The notes beneath the pieces were generated by a model. That model did not search any database. It saw only the letters and a list, made by a program, of their open reading frames with translations, and had not been told where the DNA came from. Shown in pieces: positions 56,052-64,000 of a DNA stretch of 64,000 nucleotides. The position numbers and the translations under genes were made by a program. The DNA lies in NCBI RefSeq assembly GCF_003863365.1, contig NZ_RQXT01000011.1, positions 1-64,000 on the forward strand. The letters run 5' to 3'. Position 1 is the stretch's first letter. Every line of letters begins with the position of its first letter. This DNA comes from Mesorhizobium tamadayense (GTDB taxonomy: Bacteria > Pseudomonadota > Alphaproteobacteria > Rhizobiales > Rhizobiaceae).

Positions 56052-56375
56052 TTACTGAGCCGGCGCTGGTGCCGGAGCAGGCGCGGGCGCCGGCGCGGGT
56101 GCCGGTTCGGGAGCTGGTGCAGGCGCGGGCGCAGGAGCCGGAGCCGGAGCGGGCGTTGCAGGCGCTGGTTCAGCCGGAGCAGGTGCCGGGGCCGGCGTGG
56201 TGGCGGCCGGCGGCTCGGCGGGCGCCGGAGCCTTTTCGCCGCCTGTTCTACCAAAAACATAATACGCAACAATGGCCAGGATAACGACAACAAGGGCGAT
56301 CAGCCACCCGCTGCCGCCACCGCCCGACGAGGGAGGCGTGCTCGGAGGGGTGAAGGGGTCGTTAGGGTTCGCCAT
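56052..56375 (-). CDS. Ala/Pro-rich single-pass membrane protein
   Basis: A 107-residue protein. It begins MANPNDPFTPPSTPPSSGGG, has one membrane segment (GWLIALVVVILAIVAYYVFG, about residues 23-42), and ends in about 60 residues of APAPAP repeats with occasional Glu or Thr. The tail could span the periplasm like other Ala-Pro linkers, or bind peptidoglycan. The function is unknown. The repetitive tail may expand or shrink by slippage. Start ATG 56375 is chosen for the ACACG-AGGACACGTTTC context and the hydrophilic start. Confidence 0.75.
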   Translation of the reverse strand: MANPNDPFTPPSTPPSSGGGGSGWLIALVVVILAIVAYYVFGRTGGEKAPAPAEPPAATTPAPAPAPAEPAPATPAPAPAPAPAPAPAPEPAPAPAPAPAPAPAPAQ

Positions 56376-56506
56376 GAAACGTGTCCTCCTTGAAATGAAA
56401 GGCTTCAATCAACAGCCATCAACGCGCGACCCCGCAATCGGTTTCACGCAGGCGGACGGAAAGCGCTGAAAAACCGGCGTTTTCCGCTCCCCAGCCGCCA
56501 GACGAC

Positions 56507-57571
56507 TCACTTGACGGCGGTAACAATATACCCCGCCTTGCGGAAATCTTCGACCAGTCCGTCAGGGCCGGGCAGATGCAGCGCGCCGACCGCCATGAAA
56601 GCATTGCCCTTGGCCAAAATTGGCTCGGCATGTTCGACCATCACCTTGTTGCGGCTGGTGATCATGGTTTGCTCGAATGCGGCATAACCGGCCTGGTCGT
56701 CCGCGGCGGCGGGCAGCACGGTGCGGAACAGCGGCCAGAACATGCCGACCTCGCCGCGCTGGTAGAGCACGATCATGGTTTCGTTGACGTCGTTCACCCT
56801 GTCGCCGAGCTTCAGCGTCTCGACCAGCCCCTTCATGTGGTAGGCAAGCGGCAGCGAGGCCATGGCGCGCAACTGGTCGGCGGCGGTTTCCAGCCCCTCG
56901 ACGTCCTTTCCGGACGCTTTGGCGTCGGAGGCCAGCTTGACATCCAGCACCGGCGCGCCGGCGCTCTGTCGTGCCACCTCGCAGGCCGGCAGTGCCACCA
57001 TGGCCGACAGGATCCACGGCTTCATCTTGGCGACCGTCAGGGGCGGAATGCCGCGTGCGTCGAGGCCCTTGTTCAGCACCGCCGCGTCTTCCGGTGACAG
57101 CAGCGAGGACAGCGTCGTGTTGTCGGTGAACATCATCAGGCCAGGCTCGGCCGCCATGGCGGCCATCAGCTTGGCCTTGTCGAGGGCGTCGGTGGTTTCG
57201 ATGATGATGGTGTCGGCGCCGTCATAGGCTTTTTGGGCCGCGGCCGGCAGCGTGGTGACGCGCGCGTCGGTGATATGCATGGTGCCGAACAGGTATGACG
57301 GCTTTTCGCCTGATTTCTGCAGCTTCCACAGCAGGCCCTTGCCGTTTGGAACGGCGGCCGCCTCGGTCTCGACCTTCTTGAAGGCGGCGGGATCGCTCTT
57401 TGCGAGACCTGCCAGCAGATCGCTGCCGGCGCAGGCAGGCGCTTCGGCATGCGCCCTGCCGGCCAGCAGCAGGACCATGAGGAACGACAGGAAAAACAGC
57501 ACGTTGAGCGCTGCGAGCAGCTTCAACGAGACGAGAGCCGCGCGGTCGGCGATGGCGATGACGCGTTTCAT
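56507..57571 (-). CDS. TraB/GumN-family protein
   Basis: A 354-residue protein. An N-terminal segment (LVSLKLLAALNVLFFLSFLM, about residues 14-33) acts as an anchor or signal. The TraB motifs YLFGTMHITDARV and FMAVGALHLPGPDGLVEDF lie at the two ends of the domain, together with conserved glutamate in IIIETTDALD. TraB proteins are suspected metalloproteases of the tiki/PrgY type in other organisms; the role here is unknown. The ATG at 57571 is chosen, as upstream codons start with TTG. Confidence 0.85.
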   Translation of the reverse strand: MKRVIAIADRAALVSLKLLAALNVLFFLSFLMVLLLAGRAHAEAPACAGSDLLAGLAKSDPAAFKKVETEAAAVPNGKGLLWKLQKSGEKPSYLFGTMHITDARVTTLPAAAQKAYDGADTIIIETTDALDKAKLMAAMAAEPGLMMFTDNTTLSSLLSPEDAAVLNKGLDARGIPPLTVAKMKPWILSAMVALPACEVARQSAGAPVLDVKLASDAKASGKDVEGLETAADQLRAMASLPLAYHMKGLVETLKLGDRVNDVNETMIVLYQRGEVGMFWPLFRTVLPAAADDQAGYAAFEQTMITSRNKVMVEHAEPILAKGNAFMAVGALHLPGPDGLVEDFRKAGYIVTAVK

Positions 57572-57704
57572 AAGGAGCTTCTTAACCGCCAAAAGCGGCA
57601 AAACCGTTAACCGGGAGAAATTGTTTCCGATGCGGTGAGTTTCGACAATTTCGCTTGAGCTGTCGATGGAATGTCTTGATGGTTAGTTGAAACGCCTATC
57701 GTGT

Positions 57705-57760
57705 CGTCATCCTATGGTCAGCGCCGCGTCGCTTCGCTCCTGCTTCGCCCTAGTATGACG
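57705..57760. repeat. Dispersed palindromic repeat, family B, short copy
   Basis: CGTCATCCTATGGTCAGCGC then CGCGTCGCTTCGCTCCTGCT and TCGCCCTAGTATGACG. It is about 56 bases, in inverted orientation relative to the copies at 31251 and 61993, between the TraB gene and xerC. Confidence 0.7.
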
Positions 57761-57786
57761 AACTCCAAAGGCTTCGCCAGTTGCTT

Positions 57787-58743
57787 TCACGCCCTCGGAT
57801 GCGCCTGCTCGTAGATTTCGAGCAGCCTTGCCGTGTCGACGCCGGTATAGACCTGCGTGGTCGACAGGCTGGCGTGGCCAAGCAACTCCTGGATGGTGCG
57901 CAGGTCGCCGCCGCGCCCGAGCAGATGCGTGGCGAAGGAATGGCGCAAGGCATGCGGCGTGGCGGTGACCGGCAGGTTCAGCGCCGAGCGCAGCTTTGCC
58001 ATCTCGCGCTGGACGATCGCCGGGTTCAGCGGTCCGCCGCGCACCCCGCGGAACAGCAGGCCCTTCGGATCGATATTGAAGGGGCAGAGCCGCCGGTATT
58101 CGGCAACCGCCCTGAGCGCCACCGGCAGCACCGGCACCAGCCTTGTCTTGCCGCCCTTGCCGGTGATGCGCAGCACGGTGTCTGTCTCCGTGGCAAGATC
58201 GGTGCCGGTGAGCCCCAGCGCTTCCGAGATGCGCAGGCCGGAGCCGTAGAGCAGCGTCAGCACCGCGGCGTTGCGGGCGGCGATCCAGGGTTCTTCCGCG
58301 AGCTGCCCTTCCACGGCCACGACCTGTTTCGCGTCGCTCGCCGTCAGCGGCTTGGGCAGCGATTTCGGCTGGCGCGGCGCGCGCAGCGCTGCCGCACCCG
58401 CGGCGTTGACGAGGCCGCGCCGCTCGAGAAAGCGCAGCAGCGAGCGGATGCCGGCCAAGCCGCGGCCAAGCGTGCGGGCGCCGGCCCCGGCGGCGCGGCG
58501 CGCGGCGAGGAAGCCGCGCAGATCGGCCGGCCGCAGATCGGCTATATCGGAGATGCCGGGCGATCCGCCGCAATGTCCGGTGAGGAAATGCAGGAACTGG
58601 CGTGTGTCGCGCTCATAGGCTTCGACCGTTTCGGGCGACAGCCGGCGCTCGCGTGCCAGCGTCTTCAGCCAGGTCTCGCGTGCAGCCTGGAGGTCGGGTT
58701 TTGCCGGGATAAGGAATTCCTGCATGCTTGCAGTTTCGGGCAT
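57787..58743 (-). CDS. xerC: Tyrosine recombinase XerC
   Basis: A 318-residue site-specific recombinase that resolves chromosome dimers with XerD at dif. All catalytic residues are seen: Arg171 in YGSGLRISEAL, Lys199 in TGKGGKTRL, His264 and Arg267 in PHALRHSFA, His290 in LLGHASLS and Tyr299 in TTQVYTGVD. The N-terminal SAM-like domain begins at ARETWLKTLARER. Start ATG 58743 is used; an ATG six codons on is the alternative. It is divergent from rimM. Full conservation and no phage genes nearby argue against a phage integrase. Confidence 0.93.
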   Translation of the reverse strand: MPETASMQEFLIPAKPDLQAARETWLKTLARERRLSPETVEAYERDTRQFLHFLTGHCGGSPGISDIADLRPADLRGFLAARRAAGAGARTLGRGLAGIRSLLRFLERRGLVNAAGAAALRAPRQPKSLPKPLTASDAKQVVAVEGQLAEEPWIAARNAAVLTLLYGSGLRISEALGLTGTDLATETDTVLRITGKGGKTRLVPVLPVALRAVAEYRRLCPFNIDPKGLLFRGVRGGPLNPAIVQREMAKLRSALNLPVTATPHALRHSFATHLLGRGGDLRTIQELLGHASLSTTQVYTGVDTARLLEIYEQAHPRA

Positions 58744-58822
58744 GCGGGTTAGGAAGCGGTGAAGAGCCCGTCATTGAAATGGCGGCTGGAGGGCGTTAGA
58801 GCAAGGCAAAGGAAGTGCCGCC

Positions 58823-59419
58823 ATGTCCAAGCTCCAGAACCCCGTACAGATGGCCGTGATCGGCGCCGCGCACGGCATCAAGGGCGAATTGCGGGTTAAG
58901 ACCTTCACCGGCGATCCGCTGGCGCTCGCCGATTACGGGCCGCTCCATACCAAGGACGGCCGCACCTTCCAGATCCTCGACATCAGGCCGGCCGGCACGG
59001 TGGTGGTGGTGCGCTTCAAGGGCATCAACGACCGCAACGCCGCCGAGGCGTTGGCCGGCACGGAGCTGTTCGTCGACCGTTCGGTGCTGCCGGACGACGG
59101 CGAGGAAGACGAGTTCTACCATGCCGACCTCGTCGGCCTGGAGGTCAGGGACGACACCGGCGCCATCGGCAGGGTTGTCGCCGTGCACAATTTCGGCGGC
59201 GGCGACATACTCGACGTCACGCTCGCCGGCCGCAAGGGCGTGCTGATCCCGTTCACCCAGGCCGCGGTGCCGCATGTGTCGATCGCCGACGGTTTCGTTC
59301 AGGTCGATCCGCTGGCGGCAGGGCTGGTAGACGACGAGGAGAGCGAAGCGCCGGCCGGTTCCGGGTTCGACCCCAAGGGCCGGCCGCGCGGACCGAAGGA
59401 CGCCGGGGGCAACCGGTGA
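58823..59419 (+). CDS. rimM: 16S rRNA-processing protein RimM
   Basis: A 198-residue ribosome-maturation factor. [20 protein letters not shown] is the N-terminal barrel, [19 protein letters not shown] follows, and the PRC-barrel domain has [14 protein letters not shown] and [15 protein letters not shown]. It helps assemble the 30S head with S19. It overlaps trmD by four bases (GTGA). The expected neighbour rpsP is absent; the upstream gene is xerC on the other strand. Confidence 0.94.
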   Translation: MSKLQNPVQMAVIGAAHGIKGELRVKTFTGDPLALADYGPLHTKDGRTFQILDIRPAGTVVVVRFKGINDRNAAEALAGTELFVDRSVLPDDGEEDEFYHADLVGLEVRDDTGAIGRVVAVHNFGGGDILDVTLAGRKGVLIPFTQAAVPHVSIADGFVQVDPLAAGLVDDEESEAPAGSGFDPKGRPRGPKDAGGNR

Positions 59420-60117
59420 GCTTTGCCGCTTCGGTGCTGACGCTCTATCCCGAGATGTTTCCGGGGGCGCTCGGCCTGTCGCTCGCCGGCCGGGCACTCG
59501 AAGCCGGCACCTGGTCGCTGGAGGCGATCCAGATCCGCGATTTCGCCACCGACAGGCACCGCACCGTCGACGACACGCCGGCCGGCGGCGGCGCCGGCAT
59601 GGTGATGCGCGCGGATGTGCTGGCCAAGGCCATCGACCATGCCTCGCCGGCCGGCGATCCGCGCCCGCGCCTCTTGATGAGCCCGCGCGGAAAACCGCTC
59701 ACCCAGGCCCGCGTGCGCGAGCTCGCCGCCGGGCCGGGGGCGGTCATCCTTTGCGGCCGCTTTGAGGGCGTCGACCAGCGGCTGATAGAGGCACGAGAAT
59801 TAGAGGAAGTCTCGATCGGCGATTTCATCCTGTCGGGCGGCGAGCCGGCCGCGCTCGTGCTGCTCGACGCCGTGGTGCGGCTCCTGCCCGACGTCATGGG
59901 CAATGTTGTCTCGGGCGAGGAAGAAAGCTTTGAGAACGGCCTGCTCGAGCATCCGCACTACACGCGGCCTCAGGAATTCGAGGGCCGATCGATCCCCGAG
60001 GTGCTGATTTCCGGCAACCACAAGAAGATCGCTGAGTGGCGGCGCGCGGAGGCGCAGAAGCTGACCAGGGAACGGCGGCCGGACCTGTTGCAGGACGCCA
60101 AAATCAGACAAGGCTGA
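59416..60117 (+). CDS. trmD: tRNA (guanine-N1)-methyltransferase TrmD
   Basis: A 233-residue trefoil-knot SAM enzyme that methylates G37 of tRNAs. [52 protein letters not shown] and [15 protein letters not shown] are motif stretches. The start is GTG at 59416 inside the rimM stop. The gene is followed by a 134-base gap and an antisense TauE gene rather than by rplS directly. Confidence 0.95.
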   Translation: MSFAASVLTLYPEMFPGALGLSLAGRALEAGTWSLEAIQIRDFATDRHRTVDDTPAGGGAGMVMRADVLAKAIDHASPAGDPRPRLLMSPRGKPLTQARVRELAAGPGAVILCGRFEGVDQRLIEARELEEVSIGDFILSGGEPAALVLLDAVVRLLPDVMGNVVSGEEESFENGLLEHPHYTRPQEFEGRSIPEVLISGNHKKIAEWRRAEAQKLTRERRPDLLQDAKIRQG

Positions 60118-60251
60118 AGCCCTTCGAAAGCACGGCGTGGCTTGGATTCTATCCGGGCATCCGGTCGAACCTGGGCAAGGAGGGGTCCATCCTGTCCCAG
60201 GCATGACCGCGTATGGTGTATGTGACCTTTTGTGGGTTGAATTGGCCGGGA

Positions 60252-61004
60252 TCAGCCCTTGGCGAAGTAGTAGAAGGCGAGAAACAGCCCGACGGCGACG
60301 ACGAAGCCGCGCACGACGCCCTGCGGCACGCGCCTGGCGATCCACACCCCGGCATAGCCGCCCAGCGCGCCGCCGGGGATCATGACGATCGCCTGCGGCC
60401 AGGCGACGACGCCGCCCGAAACGAAGACCAGGATAGCGATGGCCGCGATGACCACGGCCAGCAGGTTCTTCAGCGCATTGAGCTTGTGGTAGTCGCCGGC
60501 CTGCGTCAGGCCGAGGGTGGCCAGCATCATCACGCCCATGCCGGCGCCGAAGAAGCCGCCATAGACCGATGTCAGGAATTGCGCCAGCGACCCGGCTAGC
60601 GAGCCGACCGAGGCCTGGTGGTCTGGTCCGGCCGCCGGCTTCAGCCACGGCCCGGCGGCGAACAGGGCGGTCGCGGCGATCAGCAGCCAGGGAACAAGCG
60701 CGCGGAAGGACGGATTGGACAGCGCCAGCAGGATGAGCGATCCGGCCAGCGCGCCGAAGGCCGATATCACGCAGAGCACAAGCGCCTGGCGCCAGAAATG
60801 CCTGATGTCGTCGAGATAAGCGAGCGTCGAGGTGATGTAGCCCGGAAACTGCGTCACCGAGGAGGTTGCGTTGGCGACGATCGGCGGCAGGCCGACCAGC
60901 GTCATGGCGCCGAAGGTGACGAAGGTGCCGCCGCCGGCGACGGCGTTCACCGCGCCGGAAGCAAAGCCCGCGAGGAAGAGCAGGACTGCATCGAAGAATG
61001 TCAT
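60252..61004 (-). CDS. TauE/SafE-family sulfite exporter-like permease
   Basis: A 250-residue membrane protein with about eight segments; the N-terminus GFASGAVNAVAGGGTFVTFG carries the family's glycine-rich signature and LTSVYGGFFGAGMGVMMLAT repeats it in the second half. The family exports sulfite or organic sulfonates, but substrates vary. The ATG at 61004 follows GGCCTCTCCTCA; an ORF extension to 61193 is rejected. It lies antisense between trmD and rplS, so the usual trmD-rplS order is broken by this insertion. Confidence 0.88.
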   Translation of the reverse strand: MTFFDAVLLFLAGFASGAVNAVAGGGTFVTFGAMTLVGLPPIVANATSSVTQFPGYITSTLAYLDDIRHFWRQALVLCVISAFGALAGSLILLALSNPSFRALVPWLLIAATALFAAGPWLKPAAGPDHQASVGSLAGSLAQFLTSVYGGFFGAGMGVMMLATLGLTQAGDYHKLNALKNLLAVVIAAIAILVFVSGGVVAWPQAIVMIPGGALGGYAGVWIARRVPQGVVRGFVVAVGLFLAFYYFAKG

Positions 61005-61315
61005 TGAGGAGAGGCCTGGGAAATACGCTTTTCCCGGCTTAGGAAGCTTGCGGGGCTCGCGCAACCCGGCACGGCGGCAATACGATGGTGCCATAGGCGG
61101 CAAAAAATACGCCGCAAAGACGTGACAAAGCGCCGAAATAGCTGTATGTCGCCGCCCGAACCGGAAGAACGATCTTTCGGAACCCGTCAACAATGGCGGT
61201 GTAGCCGTCCCTGTCCGATGCTTATGGCAAAGGGCATAGCCGAGCGGTCATTGGAACTGCAAGGCGAGGTGAGGACGCTCTGGCTGTCGGAAGAACAAGA
61301 AGTGGATTTTTTAAG
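61005..61315. other. Intergenic region upstream of rplS
   Basis: This 311-base gap holds the rplS promoter and leader and the start of the divergent TauE gene. I find no convincing coding frame, and no strong hairpin just before the rplS start. A run of GATTTTTTAAG just before the ATG is unusually AT-rich. No leader element that I can name is visible. Confidence 0.4.
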
Positions 61316-61858
61316 ATGGATCTCATCCGTCAGCTCGAGGCCGAGCAGGCCGCCAGGATCGAAGCCAAGCGCAAGCTGCCCGAATTCCAGCCCGGCGACA
61401 CCGTGCGCGTCCAGGTGCGCGTCACCGAAGGCACCCGCACCCGCATCCAGGCCTATGAGGGCGTCGTCATCGCCCGCTCCGGTTCCGGCTTCCAGGAGAA
61501 TTTCACCGTCCGCAAGATTTCCTACGGCGAAGGCGTCGAGCGCGTTTTCCCGGTCTACTCGCCGATGGTCGAGGGCGTCGAGATCGTGCGCCGCGGCAAG
61601 GTGCGCCGCGCCAAGCTCTATTACCTGCGTGACCGTCGCGGCAAGTCGGCCCGCATTTCGGAAAACACCGGCGTGCGCGCCCGCAAGCTGAACGACGAGG
61701 AGCGCGATTTGATGAACGCCGAGAAGGCGCGCATCGAAGCCGAGAAGGTCGCCGCCGCCGAGGCGCTGGCCGCCGAGAAGGCCGCCCAGGAAGCCGCCGA
61801 GAAGGCGGCGCAGGAAGAGGCCGAGAAGAAGGCAACCGAGTCCGCGTCCGCTGAATAA
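61316..61858 (+). CDS. rplS: 50S ribosomal protein L19
   Basis: A 180-residue L19. The core (residues 1-115) begins [20 protein letters not shown] and has [20 protein letters not shown] and [23 protein letters not shown]. The last 60 residues form an added charged alpha-helical tail ([20 protein letters not shown]), which E. coli L19 lacks but alphaproteobacteria often have. L19 sits at the 30S-50S bridge. A textbook terminator follows. Confidence 0.95.
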   Translation: MDLIRQLEAEQAARIEAKRKLPEFQPGDTVRVQVRVTEGTRTRIQAYEGVVIARSGSGFQENFTVRKISYGEGVERVFPVYSPMVEGVEIVRRGKVRRAKLYYLRDRRGKSARISENTGVRARKLNDEERDLMNAEKARIEAEKVAAAEALAAEKAAQEAAEKAAQEEAEKKATESASAE

Positions 61859-61881
61859 GGCTTTTTGACAGGCTGGTTATG

Positions 61882-61909
61882 AAAGGCGGCTTCGGCCGCC
61901 TTTTCTTTT
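61882..61909 (+). terminator. Rho-independent terminator after rplS
   Basis: AAAGGCGGC (61882-61890) pairs exactly with GCCGCCTTT (61895-61903) around TTCG, followed by TCTTTT. It lies 24 bases after the rplS stop. Confidence 0.9.
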
Positions 61910-61992
61910 GGCGAAACAGCCAGCGCTTTCGGCGAAGGACCCTCTCCTTGCCAAGCCGGATCGTGCGGGCGTTGGCCTCTCGCTTCTCAAAC

Positions 61993-62140
61993 AATCCTGG
62001 GGCGGAGCAAGGAGCGCAGCGACGCGCGCAGACCCCAGGATCCCCTCGGCCTCCTTCCCACTTCAACCATACACCGGAACCAACACACAGGATCCTTGGG
62101 TCTTCGCTCCGCTTCGCGTCGCTACGCCCAAGGATGACGA
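61993..62140. repeat. Dispersed palindromic repeat, family B
   Basis: ATCCTGGGGCGGAGCAAGGA then GCGCAGCGACGCGCGCAGAC and CCCAGGATCC on the left; AGGATCCTTGGGTCTTCGCT with CGCGTCGCTACGCCCAAGGA on the right. It is about 148 bases, with inverted arms, between rplS and ohr. Confidence 0.8.
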
Positions 62141-62178
62141 CGTTGGGAGGGCTTCGGCAATCCCCAGCGCCAACGCCC

Positions 62179-62229
62179 TTGACATCCATTTGTCTTGTAC
62201 ACTAACTAATCGCGCACAAGACAAATGGA
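62179..62229 (+). promoter_or_regulatory. ohr promoter with OhrR operator-like inverted repeat
   Basis: TTGACA at 62179-62184 and TAACTA at 62203-62208 (18 bases apart) form a promoter. Across it lies a perfect inverted repeat, TCCATTTGTCTTGT (62185-62198) and ACAAGACAAATGGA (62216-62229), with 17 bases between; the first arm starts directly after the -35 box. This position fits repression by OhrR, whose gene follows ohr. Oxidation of OhrR by organic peroxide would release it. Only the placement and symmetry are seen here. Confidence 0.7.
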
Positions 62230-62239
62230 GACCAAAAAG

Positions 62240-62674
62240 ATGTCAGCACTCTACACCACCCAGGCCCGCGTCGTTGGTGGCCGTGCGGGCCATGTCGAGA
62301 CCAGCGACGGTCTGCTGAAACTCGATCTGGCGATGCCGAAGGAACTCGGCGGACAGGGTGGCGCGACCAATCCCGAGCAGCTTTTCGCCGCCGGCTATGG
62401 TGCCTGCTTCGAAAGCGCTATCCGCTTCGTCGCGCGCAAGCAGAAGCTGCCGCTCGAGGACGCGGCGGTGACGGCGACCGTCAGCCTCTACCCCAACGAC
62501 CAGGGCGGCTTCAGGCTGGGCGTGGCGCTGGCGGCGGAGATCAAGGGTCTTGATCAGACGGCCGCGGAAGCGCTTGTATCGGAGGCGCACCAGATCTGCC
62601 CCTATTCCAACGCCGTCCGGGGCAATATCGACGTGGCGCTTTCCACGGTGGCGCTTGCGGCAAAGGCGGCATGA
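62240..62674 (+). CDS. ohr: Organic hydroperoxide resistance protein Ohr
   Basis: A 144-residue thiol peroxidase that reduces organic hydroperoxides using lipoyl donors. The reactive cysteines are Cys56 in GYGACFESAIRF and Cys120 in AHQICPYSNAVRGN, and the catalytic Arg is in the N-terminal strand (VVGGRAGHVET). The ATG at 62240 follows GGAG by nine bases; an ATG five codons earlier at 62225 lies in the operator. It overlaps ohrR by four bases (ATGA). Confidence 0.93.
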   Translation: MSALYTTQARVVGGRAGHVETSDGLLKLDLAMPKELGGQGGATNPEQLFAAGYGACFESAIRFVARKQKLPLEDAAVTATVSLYPNDQGGFRLGVALAAEIKGLDQTAAEALVSEAHQICPYSNAVRGNIDVALSTVALAAKAA

Positions 62675-63174
62675 CGACTGAAACCGAAATTCGAGCGAGC
62701 GACGTCCCGGCGGATGATGCCGGGACGATTGCCGTTCCGCGCCTCGACCAGCAGCTCTGCTTCGCGCTTTATTCGGCAAGCGGACTGATGACCAAGCTCT
62801 ACCGGCCGCTGCTCGACCCGCTCGGCCTCACCTACCCGCAATATCTGGCGATGCTGGCGCTGTGGCAGCGCTCGCCCATGACCGTCGGCGCGCTCGGCGA
62901 GGCGCTGGGTCTGGACTCAGCGACGCTGACGCCGCTGATCAAGCGGATGGAAGCCGGCGGCCTGGTCACCCGCCGGCGCGATGCCGCCGACGAGCGCCGG
63001 GTGCTGGTCGAGCCAACCGCCAAGGGCCAAGCTCTGCGGGCGAACATGAAGGATGTCCAGGCGGCTCTCGCTTGCAGCATGCCGCTGGAGCGAGCCGAGC
63101 TGAAAGCCCTGCACGGCACGCTTACCCGCATGGTCGCCGGATTGCGCGAGGCGGTTGCGGAAGCCGCGGAATAA
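62671..63174 (+). CDS. ohrR: OhrR-type MarR-family peroxide regulator
   Basis: A 167-residue winged-helix regulator. The sensor Cys30 lies in LDQQLCFALYSASGLMTKLY, identical in pattern to OhrR of Xanthomonas. The DNA-binding part has MTVGALGEALGLDSATLTPL and the wing RRRDAADERRVLVEPTAKG. It would repress the ohr promoter and itself until oxidised, and it follows ohr by overlap, so it is autoregulated. Confidence 0.93.
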   Translation: MTTETEIRASDVPADDAGTIAVPRLDQQLCFALYSASGLMTKLYRPLLDPLGLTYPQYLAMLALWQRSPMTVGALGEALGLDSATLTPLIKRMEAGGLVTRRRDAADERRVLVEPTAKGQALRANMKDVQAALACSMPLERAELKALHGTLTRMVAGLREAVAEAAE

Positions 63175-63348
63175 TCGCCCTCCCGGCTGCGTTCGGAAAC
63201 CGTGCCGATCCAGAGCATCGAAATCCGCTTTGGCGCTCATCCGTGCAGCGGATCGGCTTGCAAGGCGCTTGCGGAAAGCTAAAGTCGGCGCCGGCTTTTG
63301 TCCTGGCGCGCGAGCATAGCGCGGCCAATCATCTTCGGGGAGTTTGTC

Positions 63349-64000
63349 ATGACCAAGTCGAAACTGCTGCTGGCCGGCCTGCTGGCCTGTCTTCTCACGC
63401 CTGTCGCCGCGCTCGCCGACACGCTGCCCGATCTCGGCGGCAAGAAGGTTGTGGTGGTGACGGAAAACGCCTATCCGCCGCTGCAGTTCATCGACAAGAA
63501 AACCGGCAAGCAGATCGGCTGGGAATATGACGCGATGGACGAGATCGCCAAGCGGCTGAACTTCAAGGTCGAGTACCAGAACACCTCCTGGGACGCGATG
63601 ATCCAGGCAGTTTCCGACAACCAGTACAACATCGGCATGACCGGCATCACCATCAAGGACGACCGCAAGCAGAAGGTCGACTTCTCCGATCCCTATATGC
63701 GCTCGGAGCAGTTCATGCTGGTGCGCGGCGACGAGACGCGCTTCACCGACGCAAAGACCTTCGGCGCCTTCAAGGACGGGCTGATCGGCGCACAGGCCGG
63801 CACGACGCCCTTCTACACGGCGGTCTACAGCGTGCTCGACGGCAACGAGCAGAACCCGCGCATCAAGCTGTTCGAGACGTTCGGCGCGACGGTGCAGGCA
63901 CTGAAGTCGGGCGATGTCGATGTCGTGCTCACCGACGGCACTGCCGGCAAGGGTTATGTCGATGCGTCCGAAGGCAAGCTCAAGCTGATCGGCGGGCCGC
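63349..64000 (+). CDS. Amino-acid ABC transporter substrate-binding protein, partial
   Basis: Only the first 217 residues are within the window. A signal peptide (KLLLAGLLACLLTPVAALA, cleavage after ALA) leads to a type-2 periplasmic fold: KKVVVVTENAYPPLQFIDKK, IGWEYDAMDEIAKRLNFKVE, MIQAVSDNQYNIGMTGITI and KQKVDFSDPYM. This is the SBP_bac_3 family of polar amino-acid binders. GGGGAG stands seven bases before the ATG. The following permease and ATPase genes, if any, are outside the window, so the amino acid cannot be named. Confidence 0.9.
   Translation, partial: MTKSKLLLAGLLACLLTPVAALADTLPDLGGKKVVVVTENAYPPLQFIDKKTGKQIGWEYDAMDEIAKRLNFKVEYQNTSWDAMIQAVSDNQYNIGMTGITIKDDRKQKVDFSDPYMRSEQFMLVRGDETRFTDAKTFGAFKDGLIGAQAGTTPFYTAVYSVLDGNEQNPRIKLFETFGATVQALKSGDVDVVLTDGTAGKGYVDASEGKLKLIGGP

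Noticed and set aside
57787..58743. Phage or integrative-element integrase
   Set aside because: It matches XerC in length and in all catalytic residues, and no attachment repeats, tRNA or phage genes accompany it.

Overview
The window looks like chromosomal core DNA of a GC-rich alphaproteobacterium of the order Hyphomicrobiales (Rhizobiales), most likely Mesorhizobium or a close relative. This rests on a MucR/Ros regulator, an Omp19-type lipoprotein otherwise best known from Brucella, the mdh-sucC-sucD-sucA-sucB-lpdA order, the dapF-mtaB-ftsY and hemC-hemD-(mitofilin-like)-hemY blocks, DUF1127 small proteins, and many short palindromic intergenic repeats of the rhizobial mosaic-element kind. 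The assignment comes from recognition of protein families and gene order, not from a database search. I see no rRNA, tRNA, CRISPR array, insertion sequence or prophage.

Layout. 1-5.7 kb: a minus-strand operon for sugar or sugar-acid uptake (tautomerase, SMP-30 lactonase, binding protein, ATPase, two permeases) behind a candidate GntR operator. 6.2-14.1 kb: a GAF sensor kinase and NarL-type regulator, divergent from a four-gene module (GH15 glucoamylase, 6-phosphogluconate dehydrogenase, glucose-6-phosphate dehydrogenase, polyphosphate-glucokinase-like ROK protein) that could turn a cytoplasmic glucan into pentose phosphate and NADPH. 14.2-18.5 kb: mucR, an aminotransferase, an MFS exporter with a structured leader, a glutamine amidotransferase and a TerB protein. 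18.6-27.6 kb: haem genes read leftward, then tsaD-gpsA-yciI and EVE/methyltransferase genes read rightward. 27.7-34.3 kb: regulators, two DUF1127 proteins, an L,D-transpeptidase, a second SMP-30 protein and two flavoproteins, with much repetitive intergenic DNA. 34.4-39.4 kb: yciB, ftsY, mtaB, dapF and a DUF1328 peptide. 39.4-41.0 kb: two neighbouring genes broken by frameshifts. 41.2-43.0 kb: the Omp19-like lipoprotein and zapE.

43.5-55.8 kb is the TCA-cycle operon from malate dehydrogenase through succinyl-CoA synthetase and 2-oxoglutarate dehydrogenase to lipoamide dehydrogenase. It carries passengers: a cupin, a DUF1579 protein and a decayed VapBC-like toxin-antitoxin pair split sucC from sucD; a repeat hairpin lies between sucD and sucA; and three translationally coupled genes (DUF4241, a secreted protein, an SDR oxidoreductase) lie between sucB and lpdA. 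56-64 kb holds an Ala/Pro-rich membrane protein, a TraB/GumN protein, xerC, rimM-trmD, an antisense TauE gene, rplS, the ohr-ohrR peroxide pair with its operator, and the start of an amino-acid binding-protein gene cut by the window edge.

The most interesting points are the glucan-to-NADPH module with its linked two-component system, the passengers and toxin remnant inside the suc operon, the pseudoknot-capable leader of the MFS gene, the 13-copy octamer array (with a relative between sucD and sucA), the palindromic repeat translated inside FtsY, and the 15-bp perfect inverted repeat upstream of a 55-residue DUF1127-like gene. None is proven to be a new system from sequence alone.
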